Of a stretch of 64,000 nucleotides of DNA, positions 51,483-59,693 are shown piece by piece. The stretch's first letter is position 1, and the number at the start of each line of letters is the position of its first letter. Source of the DNA: Burkholderiales bacterium UBA4657 (GTDB taxonomy: Bacteria > Pseudomonadota > Gammaproteobacteria > Burkholderiales > Burkholderiaceae_E). The position numbers and the translations under genes were made by a program. The notes under the pieces are model-generated. The model was given only the letters and a program-made list of their open reading frames with translations, did no database searches and had not been told where the DNA came from. The DNA lies in contig DHLX01000018.1 in NCBI GenBank assembly GCA_002405475.1, positions 124,001 through 188,000 on the forward strand. The letters are read 5' to 3'.

Positions 51483-52297
51483 AAACTAGGCTCCGTAGCA
51501 GGTGAGTAAGACAGGGGTGATGTGAAGCTAATAGCAGAGGCAGTAGACGCTGGTTCGGTCTTGCCATAAATGCGCACCAGCGCAGCCTGATCAAGCTGAT
51601 CAGACGCTGCGTCAAAGACAATCTGCCCTTGTGACAGACCAATGATGCGGTCAGCAAATTGCCGGGCAAACGCGACCTGATGCAGACTGACAATGGTAGT
51701 CAAACAATCAGCTTGGCCAATATCGTGCAAAAGCTGCAATATTTTTTCAGCAGTAGCGGGGTCTAGACTTGCCACTGGTTCATCGGCCAACAAAATTTTC
51801 GGCTGCTGTATCAAGGCTCGGGCAATGCCAACGCGTTGCTGCTGGCCACCCGATAGCTGATCGGCGCGCTTGAGCGCCTGATCCAGCAAACCAACTCGCT
51901 CAAGTACCGACAGGGCCAGTTCTTTTTCAGCGGTTGACCACGGTAGCAGGGTGCGCCAGAACGAGTGGTAGCCAAGTCGCCCCATCAGGACATTTTCCAG
52001 GACACTTAGCCGCCCGATCAGATGATGTTGCTGAAAAACCATTCCGGTCTGACGTCGGTGCTGCTGTAATACGCTGGCCTGATTCAGTATCCCCAGCCCG
52101 GTAACAGAAATACTGCCCTGGCTCGGTGTTACAAGGCCATTCAAGGTGCGCAGCAAGGTCGATTTGCCAGCACCGGAAGCGCCCAGCAGAACAATAAATT
52201 TTCCGCTGTCCAGTCTGAGGCTGGTGCTTTGTAAGGCTATAGCGCCCTTGGCATACCTTACCTGGACCTGGTCAAGTGATAAACAGGAAGTATTCAT
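51479..52297 (-). CDS. ptxA: Phosphite ABC transporter ATP-binding protein
   Basis: ABC ATPase of the PhnC/PtxA type, 272 residues from ATG 52297. Walker A is GASGAGKST, the signature is LSGGQQQRVGIARAL, and Walker B is ILLADEPVASLDP. An in-frame start at 52327 would read through the palindromic operator, so it is unlikely. First gene of the operon, divergent from ptxE. Confidence 0.93.
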   Translation of the reverse strand: MNTSCLSLDQVQVRYAKGAIALQSTSLRLDSGKFIVLLGASGAGKSTLLRTLNGLVTPSQGSISVTGLGILNQASVLQQHRRQTGMVFQQHHLIGRLSVLENVLMGRLGYHSFWRTLLPWSTAEKELALSVLERVGLLDQALKRADQLSGGQQQRVGIARALIQQPKILLADEPVASLDPATAEKILQLLHDIGQADCLTTIVSLHQVAFARQFADRIIGLSQGQIVFDAASDQLDQAALVRIYGKTEPASTASAISFTSPLSYSPATEPSL

Positions 52298-52321
52298 GCC
52301 ATGCACTCTAAGGTGTCGTAG

Positions 52322-52347
52322 TGACAACTTGATTAATCAATCTGTCA
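52322..52347. promoter_or_regulatory. Candidate PtxE operator: nested palindrome
   Basis: A 12-bp palindrome TTGATTAATCAA (52329-52340) is flanked at equal distance by TGACA (52322-52326) and TGTCA (52343-52347), all sharing one dyad axis. The site is 25 bp from both ptxA and ptxE starts, and the T-N11-A form fits a LysR-family regulator. Confidence 0.75.
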
Positions 52348-52371
52348 TAAAAATCGCGCAACATATAGAGC

Positions 52372-53256
52372 ATGTCTATAGATAGCGCATCCGCCGAACT
52401 GAGAGCATTTGATGCGGCCGCCCGTTTGGGCGGGATGTCTGCTGCGGCTCGTGAGCTGGGGCTGACTCAGCCGACGGTATCGGCTCACATCACGGCTTTG
52501 GAAAAAAGATATGGTGTCGAACTGTTTTACCGTCGAGGACGTCGTGTTGAGCTAACGGGGTTTGGTTTGTCCTTGCAGGAACTGACACGGCGAATATTCA
52601 GCGCCGAATACGAAGCGAAAACCTTATTGCAACAGGCGCAACATCAATACGCGGGGCATTTGCATGTCTGGGCCGTTGGGCCTTACAACATAACGCCACT
52701 ACTCAAGCAATACCGACATCATTGGCCGGGGGTGCAATTCACGGTCAGCATCGCCGATTCACGCCGCATTGTGCAGCAGATACTGGATTATCAGGGTGAC
52801 GTCGGGATGCCCGTACATTATGTCGATCATGAGCGCATTACCTGCTTGCCCTACCGTCGCCAGCGACTGGTTCTGTTCGCTGCCTTGTCGCATCCCCTGG
52901 CACAAAAAAGTCAGCTAAGTCTTAAACAGCTGGAAGGGCAGGAATTTGTTTTGCGTGAACAGGGTTCGACCACACGTCGGGTATTCGAGCATGCATTGAA
53001 ACAGGCCGATGTCAGAATCCGCGTCAGTTTGGAAATGGGTAGCCGGGAGGCTGTACGTGAAGCAGTGGCGCAGGGTTTGGGTCTGGGCATTGTTGCGGAT
53101 ACAGCTTATGTTGCCGACCCGAGATTGCGCGCTATCGCCTTAACCGGGCCGGAGCTTTATACCCATGCCCATATCATCTGTCTTAAGGAAAGAAAAAATG
53201 CGCGATTACTCGCGCATTTTTTGTCTTTGGCGGATACCATGAAAGACCCTGGCTAG
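52372..53256 (+). CDS. ptxE: LysR-family regulator of phosphite oxidation
   Basis: LysR protein of 294 residues with an N-terminal winged helix (residues about 7-65; LGGMSAAARELGLTQPTVSAH in part) and a ligand domain. Divergent from ptxABCD exactly as in the Pseudomonas ptx locus, with a dyad-symmetric site between them. Odd feature: its last coding stretch contains a perfect terminator-like hairpin at 53193-53222, before the stop codon. Confidence 0.9.
   Translation: MSIDSASAELRAFDAAARLGGMSAAARELGLTQPTVSAHITALEKRYGVELFYRRGRRVELTGFGLSLQELTRRIFSAEYEAKTLLQQAQHQYAGHLHVWAVGPYNITPLLKQYRHHWPGVQFTVSIADSRRIVQQILDYQGDVGMPVHYVDHERITCLPYRRQRLVLFAALSHPLAQKSQLSLKQLEGQEFVLREQGSTTRRVFEHALKQADVRIRVSLEMGSREAVREAVAQGLGLGIVADTAYVADPRLRAIALTGPELYTHAHIICLKERKNARLLAHFLSLADTMKDPG
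53193..53222. terminator. Bidirectional intrinsic terminator inside the ptxE 3' end
   Basis: A6, stem TGCGCG, 6-base loop, stem CGCGCA, T6: a symmetrical hairpin that would end transcription in either direction. It lies 42 bp after the stop of the minus-strand small gene (53264) and 34 bp before the ptxE stop, so it seems placed to end the YeeE operon at the cost of lying inside ptxE. Confidence 0.8.
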
Positions 53257-53263
53257 GCGCGCA

Positions 53264-53428
53264 TTACTGGCTTAACCCCCCTGAACAATGTCCCGCGCCT
53301 TCGACCTTTTCATGGCCGAGTGCAATCGCCGGGGGCTCATTGAAACGGTTGCGCTCGGCGTGACGGTAATCAAAGGCAATAAACCCCAATAGCAGCGACC
53401 AAAAAATCAAGGTGGCTATAACGCGCAT
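53264..53428 (-). CDS. Small membrane protein downstream of YeeE-type permease
   Basis: A 54-residue frame with AGGGGAAAAG before ATG 53428. The first ~20 residues (MRVIATLIFWSLLLGFIAF) form a hydrophobic helix, then a polar tail with several His, a Cys and charged residues (DYRHAERN, LGHEKVEGAGHC). It begins 10 bp after the permease stop, and a terminator hairpin follows, so it looks like the last gene of the rhodanese-permease operon. I know no named family. Confidence 0.7.
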   Translation of the reverse strand: MRVIATLIFWSLLLGFIAFDYRHAERNRFNEPPAIALGHEKVEGAGHCSGGLSQ

Positions 53429-53437
53429 GCTTTTCCC

Positions 53438-54532
53438 CTAGCGTGTATAACCCAGGCGCTGGCGCAAGCGCACGCCGAGGTAGGAACCGGCAAAAGCGGC
53501 AGCAAACCAGACCCAGCCATGCAGGCTGCCCGTGGCAATACCGGAAAAATAGGCGCCGACATTGCAACCAAAGGCCAGGCGCGCGCTGTAGCCCAAAATC
53601 AGCCCGGCCAGAGCCGCCGCTAGCCATTGCCGTCCGCTGGCTTTGACCGCCGGACACGCTTTGCCCTTGTGCTGCGCGACCAGAAACGCACCGACCAGCA
53701 GACCCAGGTTGGTAATAGTGGTCACATCGTCGAGCATGGCGCCGTGAATTTGCGTCTGTTGCGCCTCGCGTCCCCAGAAAGCATTGGCGCTCAAGTCCCA
53801 ACCTGCTGCGCTCACCAGTTTCGCTCCCCATAAGCCCAGGCCATAGACAATGCCCCAGGGTTGGCCGGCCACAATCAGGTTGAGCAGAGCAAAGCCGGCC
53901 AGCAAGACCGCACCCAGGTACACGCCCTTACCGCGCCAGCGGGTTTCGGTACCCTGCTGTTTGCGCCATAGCAGCAGCGCCAGACCCATAAAAATAGCGG
54001 CCTGCAACACGACTGTCGGCCAGGCACCGAGCAGAGACGGCAGCGAAACCGGCGCCAGGCTGCCGAGCTGCAGCCAGACATCAAGGTGCGCTGCGCCTAA
54101 AAAACTGCCAAAAATGAAACCGGGCAATACGGCATAGGCGACGATATGACCTTGCCCGACCTTGAACAAAGTGCCCGAACCGCAGCCATCGGCCACCTGC
54201 ATGGCAGCACCAAAAATGAATGCCCCGATTAGCAAACTGACAGAGAGCGGGGCATTGGCGGCACTCAGTTCCGGATGCGCGGCAATGAGAGGAATGGCGA
54301 CCAGCATGGTCAGGCCAATAGTGACGAACTGCGCCAGCAAACCTTTCGGGTCGCGGTCAAGAATCCAGGCGCGCCAGCCAGTAGTAAAGCCAAAGCCGAA
54401 GCCCATAAGAACGGCACCCAAGCCAATGCCGACCAGAAACAACAGGCCTTGACGCACTCCGGCGAAATAGACCACGGCCAGCCACGCTACTAGCGTAGCC
54501 AGCCAAAGACTGACCCGAATTCCCCACTTCAT
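53438..54532 (-). CDS. YeeE/YedE family sulfur-compound permease (TsuA-like)
   Basis: Membrane protein of the YeeE/YedE family, a member of which (TsuA) takes up thiosulfate. 364 residues with about nine hydrophobic segments. The two family halves show their signatures, DGCGSGTLFKVGQG and FGCNVGAYFSGIATGS, each with a conserved Cys. It follows a periplasmic rhodanese by 5 bp, which could pass it a sulfur compound (inference). The exact substrate is unknown. Confidence 0.9.
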   Translation of the reverse strand: MKWGIRVSLWLATLVAWLAVVYFAGVRQGLLFLVGIGLGAVLMGFGFGFTTGWRAWILDRDPKGLLAQFVTIGLTMLVAIPLIAAHPELSAANAPLSVSLLIGAFIFGAAMQVADGCGSGTLFKVGQGHIVAYAVLPGFIFGSFLGAAHLDVWLQLGSLAPVSLPSLLGAWPTVVLQAAIFMGLALLLWRKQQGTETRWRGKGVYLGAVLLAGFALLNLIVAGQPWGIVYGLGLWGAKLVSAAGWDLSANAFWGREAQQTQIHGAMLDDVTTITNLGLLVGAFLVAQHKGKACPAVKASGRQWLAAALAGLILGYSARLAFGCNVGAYFSGIATGSLHGWVWFAAAFAGSYLGVRLRQRLGYTR

Positions 54533-54537
54533 GGTGC

Positions 54538-55512
54538 TTATTTGCCGAGCAGTTTGGTGTCAATCAATAGCTGCTTGGCGCGGCTCGGCACATTATCCAT
54601 GGGCAGGTCAGACTTTGACCACTCAACCATGGACTCGGGGTAGAGCTTGACGTTTTTATGCCCCAGGACTTCAGACAGGACAAACCAGTTGGTGGCGGCC
54701 CAGTGTCCGGTATTGCAAAAGCTCACCGTCGGTTCGTCAGCCACTTTTTTCTCGGCTGCAATTTTTTTCACGGCATCGGGGCTTAACAGGCTGGCAGACT
54801 CCTTGCTGGCAAACCACACGGCGTTGTCCAGGCTTTTTGCGCCCTTGATGGTGCCAGGCGTCTTGGCCGCGGGGACACGTGTCTCGCCTTCATAAAACTC
54901 GACCGGGCGCGCGTCAAGCAAATTGACTTTGGCCTGGGCGTTGACGATTTGCTCGACTTCAGCGCGCGTTGCCAGATAGCGTGGGTTCAGTTGTTGCACG
55001 ACATAGGTAGAAGGTTTAACCGCAGGTGAGCTGGTAACCAAGGGCAGGTTGGCTTCGCGCCACGCTTTGACACCACCATTCAAAATGGCGACGTTATCAA
55101 TGCCGCCAGTTTTCAGGGTCCAATAAACCCGCGCGGCCGCACCGAAGTCGGTGGAATTGCTGCCTTCATAAACCACAACAACCGCAGACTGGCGGTCGAT
55201 GCCCAGACGTTGTATCAATTGCGTCAGCGCAGTCGCTTCCATGGTTTTGCCAGCATTATCTTGCGGACCGCGCCACAACGGGTAGGGGGCGGATTGTGAG
55301 CCGCTGATGTGTCCGTTTTCGTATGGGGTTTTGCCTGCGGCATCTTTGCCGGTGCGAATATCAACCAGACGCAGTGCGGCCTGGTTCAGTCTTGCAGACA
55401 ACTCAGCCGGTGTTAGCAGGGGTGTTAAAGATTGCGCCTGCGCCTGGCTGGCCAATGGTACGAATGCAGCGCTTAGGGACAGGGCTGCAAATAAGGATTT
55501 GAATAGTTGCAT
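54538..55512 (-). CDS. Periplasmic sulfurtransferase (tandem rhodanese)
   Basis: Two rhodanese domains in 324 residues after a signal peptide (ending near SQAQAQS). The second domain carries the active cysteine in SFCNTGHWA, while the first lacks it, as in many thiosulfate:sulfurtransferases. Export to the periplasm and coupling to a TsuA-like permease suggest a role in thiosulfate or polysulfide handling. GGAG precedes ATG 55512. Confidence 0.9.
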   Translation of the reverse strand: MQLFKSLFAALSLSAAFVPLASQAQAQSLTPLLTPAELSARLNQAALRLVDIRTGKDAAGKTPYENGHISGSQSAPYPLWRGPQDNAGKTMEATALTQLIQRLGIDRQSAVVVVYEGSNSTDFGAAARVYWTLKTGGIDNVAILNGGVKAWREANLPLVTSSPAVKPSTYVVQQLNPRYLATRAEVEQIVNAQAKVNLLDARPVEFYEGETRVPAAKTPGTIKGAKSLDNAVWFASKESASLLSPDAVKKIAAEKKVADEPTVSFCNTGHWAATNWFVLSEVLGHKNVKLYPESMVEWSKSDLPMDNVPSRAKQLLIDTKLLGK

Positions 55513-55594
55513 GAAGAGCCTCCAATCTTGAAGGCTGCATCATGCCTGTTATGGCCGGAAAAGTGAAATAAATATCGGTGCTTTGCTTATGCCA

Positions 55595-55804
55595 TTATGC
55601 CATACTGCCCAGCGTCAGCCAGAGTGGCATGTCAAAGCGGAATTGTGAATGGACTGGGCGATTGACCAGACTGGCACCACTTTCATGCGCCCGTTGCAGC
55701 GCTTCCAGGCCTTTCAGATCTTCGGCTTGTGCCAAAACCTCGTTTTCCAGCTCGTTCTGGCTCGAGAGCACATCTTGTGACAGGGTTTCAAGTAGCGACT
55801 TCAT
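55595..55804 (-). CDS. Small protein of unknown function
   Basis: 69-residue acidic, helical frame starting MKSLLETLSQDVLSSQNE, with GGAAAG a few bases too far upstream of ATG 55804. A longer frame to 55903 has no better start. The coding-like composition and the run of helices support a real but unassigned gene, unrelated in appearance to its neighbours. Confidence 0.5.
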   Translation of the reverse strand: MKSLLETLSQDVLSSQNELENEVLAQAEDLKGLEALQRAHESGASLVNRPVHSQFRFDMPLWLTLGSMA

Positions 55805-56106
55805 TGAGTTTTCTTTCCGAATTAAGCAATGAGCCATCATTGCGCGGCGCAACAAAAAAAGCTGCAAGCAATCGTGGGTATGTGTAAGTAATGATTGCGT
55901 CAAGACCCTGATCCGGCTTGAAAAAAATCATGAATATGCATATTTAAATCAGTATTTATATGCACTAAAGTTAATTTTTTCTGGAGTTTGCTGCCAATAG
56001 TGAAAACGCTAAAACATACAAACAGGTGGCGTTGATTTATGTTTTCGGTAATGCCAGAAATTAAACTTTGTGATCGGCGCAGTCCGATAGAAGGTTGAGA
56101 CCCGGC
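55805..56106. other. AT-rich gene-free segment
   Basis: About 300 bp without a supportable gene. The middle (55935-55990) is strongly AT-rich and contains ATATGCATAT, which may be part of a promoter for the small gene to the left. I see no clear hairpin, RNA gene or repeat in it. Confidence 0.5.
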
Positions 56107-56733
56107 TTAAGCTGGCGCAAACGGATAATCCATAACCTGCAGCCCCACTTTTTCATAAGCCTTGACGCTGCGCGGACGGCCAAAGCGCAATGACTGCTGC
56201 GGCTTTTGAAACCAGCTGACCACTTGTTCCAGTTGCGGTTGCAGATAAACAAAGCAGGCGATCAGAAAGCTGCGCGGCACTTCATCGTCCCACAAGCCAT
56301 GCTCGATCAGGTAGCGACATGAGTCGCCCGCACAACGCTTGGCATCATAAGTGCCATTGACAATCAGCATCACCGGGAAACCAAACACGGCGCTGGGCGA
56401 GGCCACATCTATACGAAGCTCAAGCCGGCCTTCGTTTTTCAGCGGTCCCGAGGCACCCAAAATACGCCACCCATCCCTGCCTTCGAGCCAGCAGCGAATA
56501 AACCCCGGCGCCCGTACTTCGGCAATTTCCTCCTGCAACGAATCCTCCTGGGTCCAGGTGACCGGCGCGCGCGCAATAATGGCGAATTCGTGTGCATCGG
56601 GGCGTGCTTCGAGTGGTACGCTACTGAAAAAAGCCTGATAGGCGTTGCTGTCCAGGGTGTGATCGCGTTGCAGGCGCACCAACTCCGCCGCTAATTCCGG
56701 CTGGGTCAGGGCAAAGGTCAGGGGGTCGGCCAT
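56107..56733 (-). CDS. Protein of unknown function next to sulfate uptake genes
   Basis: 208 residues from ATG 56733 (an upstream ATG at 56751 would add six). No signal peptide or membrane helix. Two cysteines lie in CAGDSCRYLIEHG, and the C-terminal segment LRFGRPRSVKAYEKVG is basic. I do not recognise the family. It is divergent from the sulfate-binding protein gene, with a 31-bp palindrome between them. Confidence 0.65.
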   Translation of the reverse strand: MADPLTFALTQPELAAELVRLQRDHTLDSNAYQAFFSSVPLEARPDAHEFAIIARAPVTWTQEDSLQEEIAEVRAPGFIRCWLEGRDGWRILGASGPLKNEGRLELRIDVASPSAVFGFPVMLIVNGTYDAKRCAGDSCRYLIEHGLWDDEVPRSFLIACFVYLQPQLEQVVSWFQKPQQSLRFGRPRSVKAYEKVGLQVMDYPFAPA

Positions 56734-56805
56734 AGACGTTAAGTGTCTCATGACAGCGCCTGCCGAGACGGGCGACTTGAGGCCGGTTTACCGTCCAGTT
56801 CAAAC

Positions 56806-56836
56806 GTTCCTTTATTCCAAATTGGAATAAAGGAAC
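56806..56836. promoter_or_regulatory. 31-bp perfect inverted repeat upstream of the sulfate-binding protein gene
   Basis: Arms of 15 bp (GTTCCTTTATTCCAA and its complement at 56822-56836) around a single central A. It lies 75 bp before the sulfate-binding protein start and 72 bp before the divergent gene start, the position of a shared operator. CysB, encoded at 61873, is one candidate ligand (inference). Confidence 0.7.
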
Positions 56837-56911
56837 AACGAAAAAGCAGTTAATGAAATAATCGTGCTGCGGCAAACTCGCGCCATCGTTTAAATTTCAA
56901 TGGAGTTTGCT

Positions 56912-57919
56912 GTGAAAATCAAGTGGCTGTCAGGTTTGCTCATGCTGGTATTCAGTGCTGCCGTCTCGGCGCAAAGTGCACCGAATACCATTCTTAATGT
57001 TTCTTATGATGTGGCGCGTGATCTGTACCGGGATATAAACCCGGCTTTCCTCAAGGCCTGGAAAGAGCGCGGCGGCGGCGATTTGACCGTGAATCAGTCG
57101 CATGGCCCATCGAGCCGTCAGGCGCGCGCCGTGGTGGATGGACTGGAAGCCGATGTACTGACCATGAATCAGGCCAATGATCTGGACTTCGCCGCCAATG
57201 CCGGCGTGGTGTCCAAAGACTGGCGCAAAAAATTTGCCAATAATGGTGTCCCCTTTTCTTCGGTGCAAATTTTCATCGTGCGCAAGGGTAATCCGAAGAA
57301 CATCAAAGACTGGAACGACCTGATTCGTGCCGATGTCAAACCTATCATTCCTAACCCCAAAACGGCTGGGAACGGTCGCTATACCTATCTGGCGGCCTGG
57401 GGCTGGGCGTTGCGCCAACCCGCTGGCAACGAGCAAAAAGCCCGCGACTATGTCACGGCCTTGTTCAAAAATGTGCCGGTACTCGATGCGGGTGGCCGCG
57501 GCGCCACCACGACCTTCATACAGCGCAATATTGGCGATGTACTGATCACATTCGAGAACGAGGCAGAAATGATTGCCAAAGAGTTCGGGCGCGGTCAGTT
57601 TGAAGTGGTTTATCCGAGCCAGACCATTTTGGCCGAGTTGCCGGTGGCGATTGTCGATAAAGTGGTTGATAAACGTGGTTCACGCAAAATAGCCCAGGCC
57701 TACATTGACTTTTTGTATTCGCCAGCGGGGCAGGAAATTGCCGCGCAAAATTATTTGCGCCCCAGTGATGCTAATGTGCTGAAAAAATATGCAGCGCAAT
57801 TTCCCGCGGTACGCACCTTCAGCGTAGATGAAGTGTTTGGGGGCTGGACCAGGGCACAAACCGTGCATTTCAACGACGGCGGCGAATTCGACAAAATTTT
57901 TGCAGCCGCAGGCAAATAA
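56912..57919 (+). CDS. sbp: Sulfate/thiosulfate-binding periplasmic protein, first copy
   Basis: Periplasmic sulfate-binding protein of the CysP/Sbp family. I chose GTG 56912 (GGAG six bases upstream), giving 335 residues with a signal peptide ending near AVSAQ. Landmarks are NVSYDVARDLY, NQSHGPSSRQARAV and KDWNDL, which are sulfate-contact regions in the family. It is followed 9 bp later by cysT, so it heads the sbp-cysTWA operon. Confidence 0.93.
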   Translation: MKIKWLSGLLMLVFSAAVSAQSAPNTILNVSYDVARDLYRDINPAFLKAWKERGGGDLTVNQSHGPSSRQARAVVDGLEADVLTMNQANDLDFAANAGVVSKDWRKKFANNGVPFSSVQIFIVRKGNPKNIKDWNDLIRADVKPIIPNPKTAGNGRYTYLAAWGWALRQPAGNEQKARDYVTALFKNVPVLDAGGRGATTTFIQRNIGDVLITFENEAEMIAKEFGRGQFEVVYPSQTILAELPVAIVDKVVDKRGSRKIAQAYIDFLYSPAGQEIAAQNYLRPSDANVLKKYAAQFPAVRTFSVDEVFGGWTRAQTVHFNDGGEFDKIFAAAGK

Positions 57920-57928
57920 GGAAATCAC

Positions 57929-58762
57929 ATGGCTGCAGCTCGCGCGCGCGTGCTGCCCGGTTTTGGTTTGACGATGGGGTACACCTTGCTGTACCTCAGT
58001 TTGATTGTCTTGATACCGCTGGCAGCTTTAGGATTGAAAACCGCCACCCTGACCTGGGAACAATTTTGGGGCGTCATTACGGATGCCCGTGTGCTGGCGG
58101 CCTATCGTCTGAGTTTTGGCGCGGCCTTTCTGGCGGCGCTGGTCAATTTGTTTGCAGGATTGCTGGTGGCCTGGGTACTGGTGCGTTATACCTTCCCTGC
58201 GAAACGCTTGGTGGATGCGATGGTGGATTTACCCTTTGCCTTACCGACGGCGGTCGCAGGTATTGCCCTGACCGCCTTATATGCACCGAATGGCTGGTTG
58301 GGCGAACCGTTGGAAAAGTTGGGGCTTAAAGTGGCATTTACCCCTCTGGGTATAGTCATTGCCCTGATATTCATTGGTCTGCCGTTTGTGGTGCGCACGG
58401 TACAACCGGTGCTGGAAGATATTGAACGTGAACTGGAAGAGGCTGCACGTTGTCTCGGTGCCACGCGCTGGCAGACTTTTACTCGCGTCATTTTCCCGGC
58501 GCTGGTACCGGCGTTACTGACCGGGTTCGCCCTGGCGTTGGCGCGCGGCATTGGCGAGTTTGGTTCCGTCATTTTTATTGCCGGCAATATTCCTATGCAA
58601 TCGGAAATTGCACCCTTGCTCATCATAGCCAAAATAGAACAGCACGACATACCCGGCGCGACCGCGATTGCCGTCGGTATGCTGGTCATCTCATTTGTAC
58701 TGCTATTGGTCATTAACGGCTTGCAGTGGTGGCAACAAAAACGTTTTGGAGGGGCGCGTTAA
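57929..58762 (+). CDS. cysT: Sulfate ABC transporter permease CysT
   Basis: Membrane subunit (also CysU) with six hydrophobic helices in 277 residues and the EAA loop EEAARCLGATRWQTFTRVIFP (in part). In the normal order sbp-cysT-cysW-cysA. Its TAA overlaps the cysW ATG by one base. Confidence 0.95.
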   Translation: MAAARARVLPGFGLTMGYTLLYLSLIVLIPLAALGLKTATLTWEQFWGVITDARVLAAYRLSFGAAFLAALVNLFAGLLVAWVLVRYTFPAKRLVDAMVDLPFALPTAVAGIALTALYAPNGWLGEPLEKLGLKVAFTPLGIVIALIFIGLPFVVRTVQPVLEDIERELEEAARCLGATRWQTFTRVIFPALVPALLTGFALALARGIGEFGSVIFIAGNIPMQSEIAPLLIIAKIEQHDIPGATAIAVGMLVISFVLLLVINGLQWWQQKRFGGAR

Positions 58763-59682
58763 TGGCTACTGTGACGACCCAGGCACCGACTATTCCGCGC
58801 CACAATCGCAACACCACTGAATCACGCCGCGTGCAAGTGCTGCTCGTCAGTCTGGCGCTGGCTTTCATGCTGCTTTTTGTCCTGCTGCCGCTCATTGCCG
58901 TATTTGCCGAAGCCTTTCGTAAAGGTGTGGCACTCTACTTCGAAGCCCTGCGTGAGCCTGATGCGCTGGCCGCGATCAAGCTGACATTGCTGATTGCCGC
59001 GATTTCGGTACCCTTGAATCTGGTCTTTGGTGTCGCTGCGGCCTGGGCCATTGCCAAGTTTGAATTTCGTGGCAAGCAATTACTGATTTCACTCATCGAC
59101 CTGCCATTTTCTGTGTCACCGGTGGTGGCCGGCTTAATTTATGTTTTGGTATTCGGCGCGCACGGTTGGTTAGGTCCTTGGCTACAAGCGCATGACATCA
59201 AAATTATTTTTGCGGTACCGGGTATTGTGTTGGCCACCGTATTTGTCACTTTCCCTTTTGTTGCCCGTGAACTGATACCTCTGATGCAAGCTCAAGGTAG
59301 CGAAGAAGAAGTGGCAGCACGCGTATTAGGTGCCAGTGGTTGGCAAATTTTCTGGCGTGTGACTTTGCCCAATATCAAATGGGGCTTGTTGTACGGCGTT
59401 ATTTTGTGTAACGCGCGTGCCATGGGTGAGTTCGGTGCGGTGTCGGTCGTGTCAGGACATATTCGTGGTCTGACCAACACCATTCCGCTGCATGTGGAAA
59501 TTTTGTACAACGAGTATAACTTTGTGGCTGCCTTTGCCTGCGCATCGCTATTAGCTTTCCTCGCTCTGGTGACGCTGGTACTGAAAAGCTGGGTTGAAAT
59601 GCGCAGCGCCAAAGAATTTCAGGCCGCCGACTTGCCACCCGAGCGCCCACAACCCCTGGCGCCAGAGCCCCGCTTTGTTTAA
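58762..59682 (+). CDS. cysW: Sulfate ABC transporter permease CysW
   Basis: Second membrane subunit, 306 residues from ATG 58762, which overlaps the cysT TAA and has GGAGGGG upstream. Six hydrophobic helices and the EAA loop EEVAARVLGASGWQIFWRVT are visible. A longer frame starting inside cysT is rejected. The C-terminal ~20 residues are proline-rich. Confidence 0.95.
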   Translation: MATVTTQAPTIPRHNRNTTESRRVQVLLVSLALAFMLLFVLLPLIAVFAEAFRKGVALYFEALREPDALAAIKLTLLIAAISVPLNLVFGVAAAWAIAKFEFRGKQLLISLIDLPFSVSPVVAGLIYVLVFGAHGWLGPWLQAHDIKIIFAVPGIVLATVFVTFPFVARELIPLMQAQGSEEEVAARVLGASGWQIFWRVTLPNIKWGLLYGVILCNARAMGEFGAVSVVSGHIRGLTNTIPLHVEILYNEYNFVAAFACASLLAFLALVTLVLKSWVEMRSAKEFQAADLPPERPQPLAPEPRFV

Positions 59683-59693
59683 AGGAACACCCC

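Noticed and set aside
56106..56111. CTTAAG near the end of the 56107 gene as a third PmrA-type box
   Set aside because: No second CTTAAG-like hexamer at a 5-bp spacing on either side; single hexamers occur by chance at several places (for example 10444, 20987, 41446, 60056).
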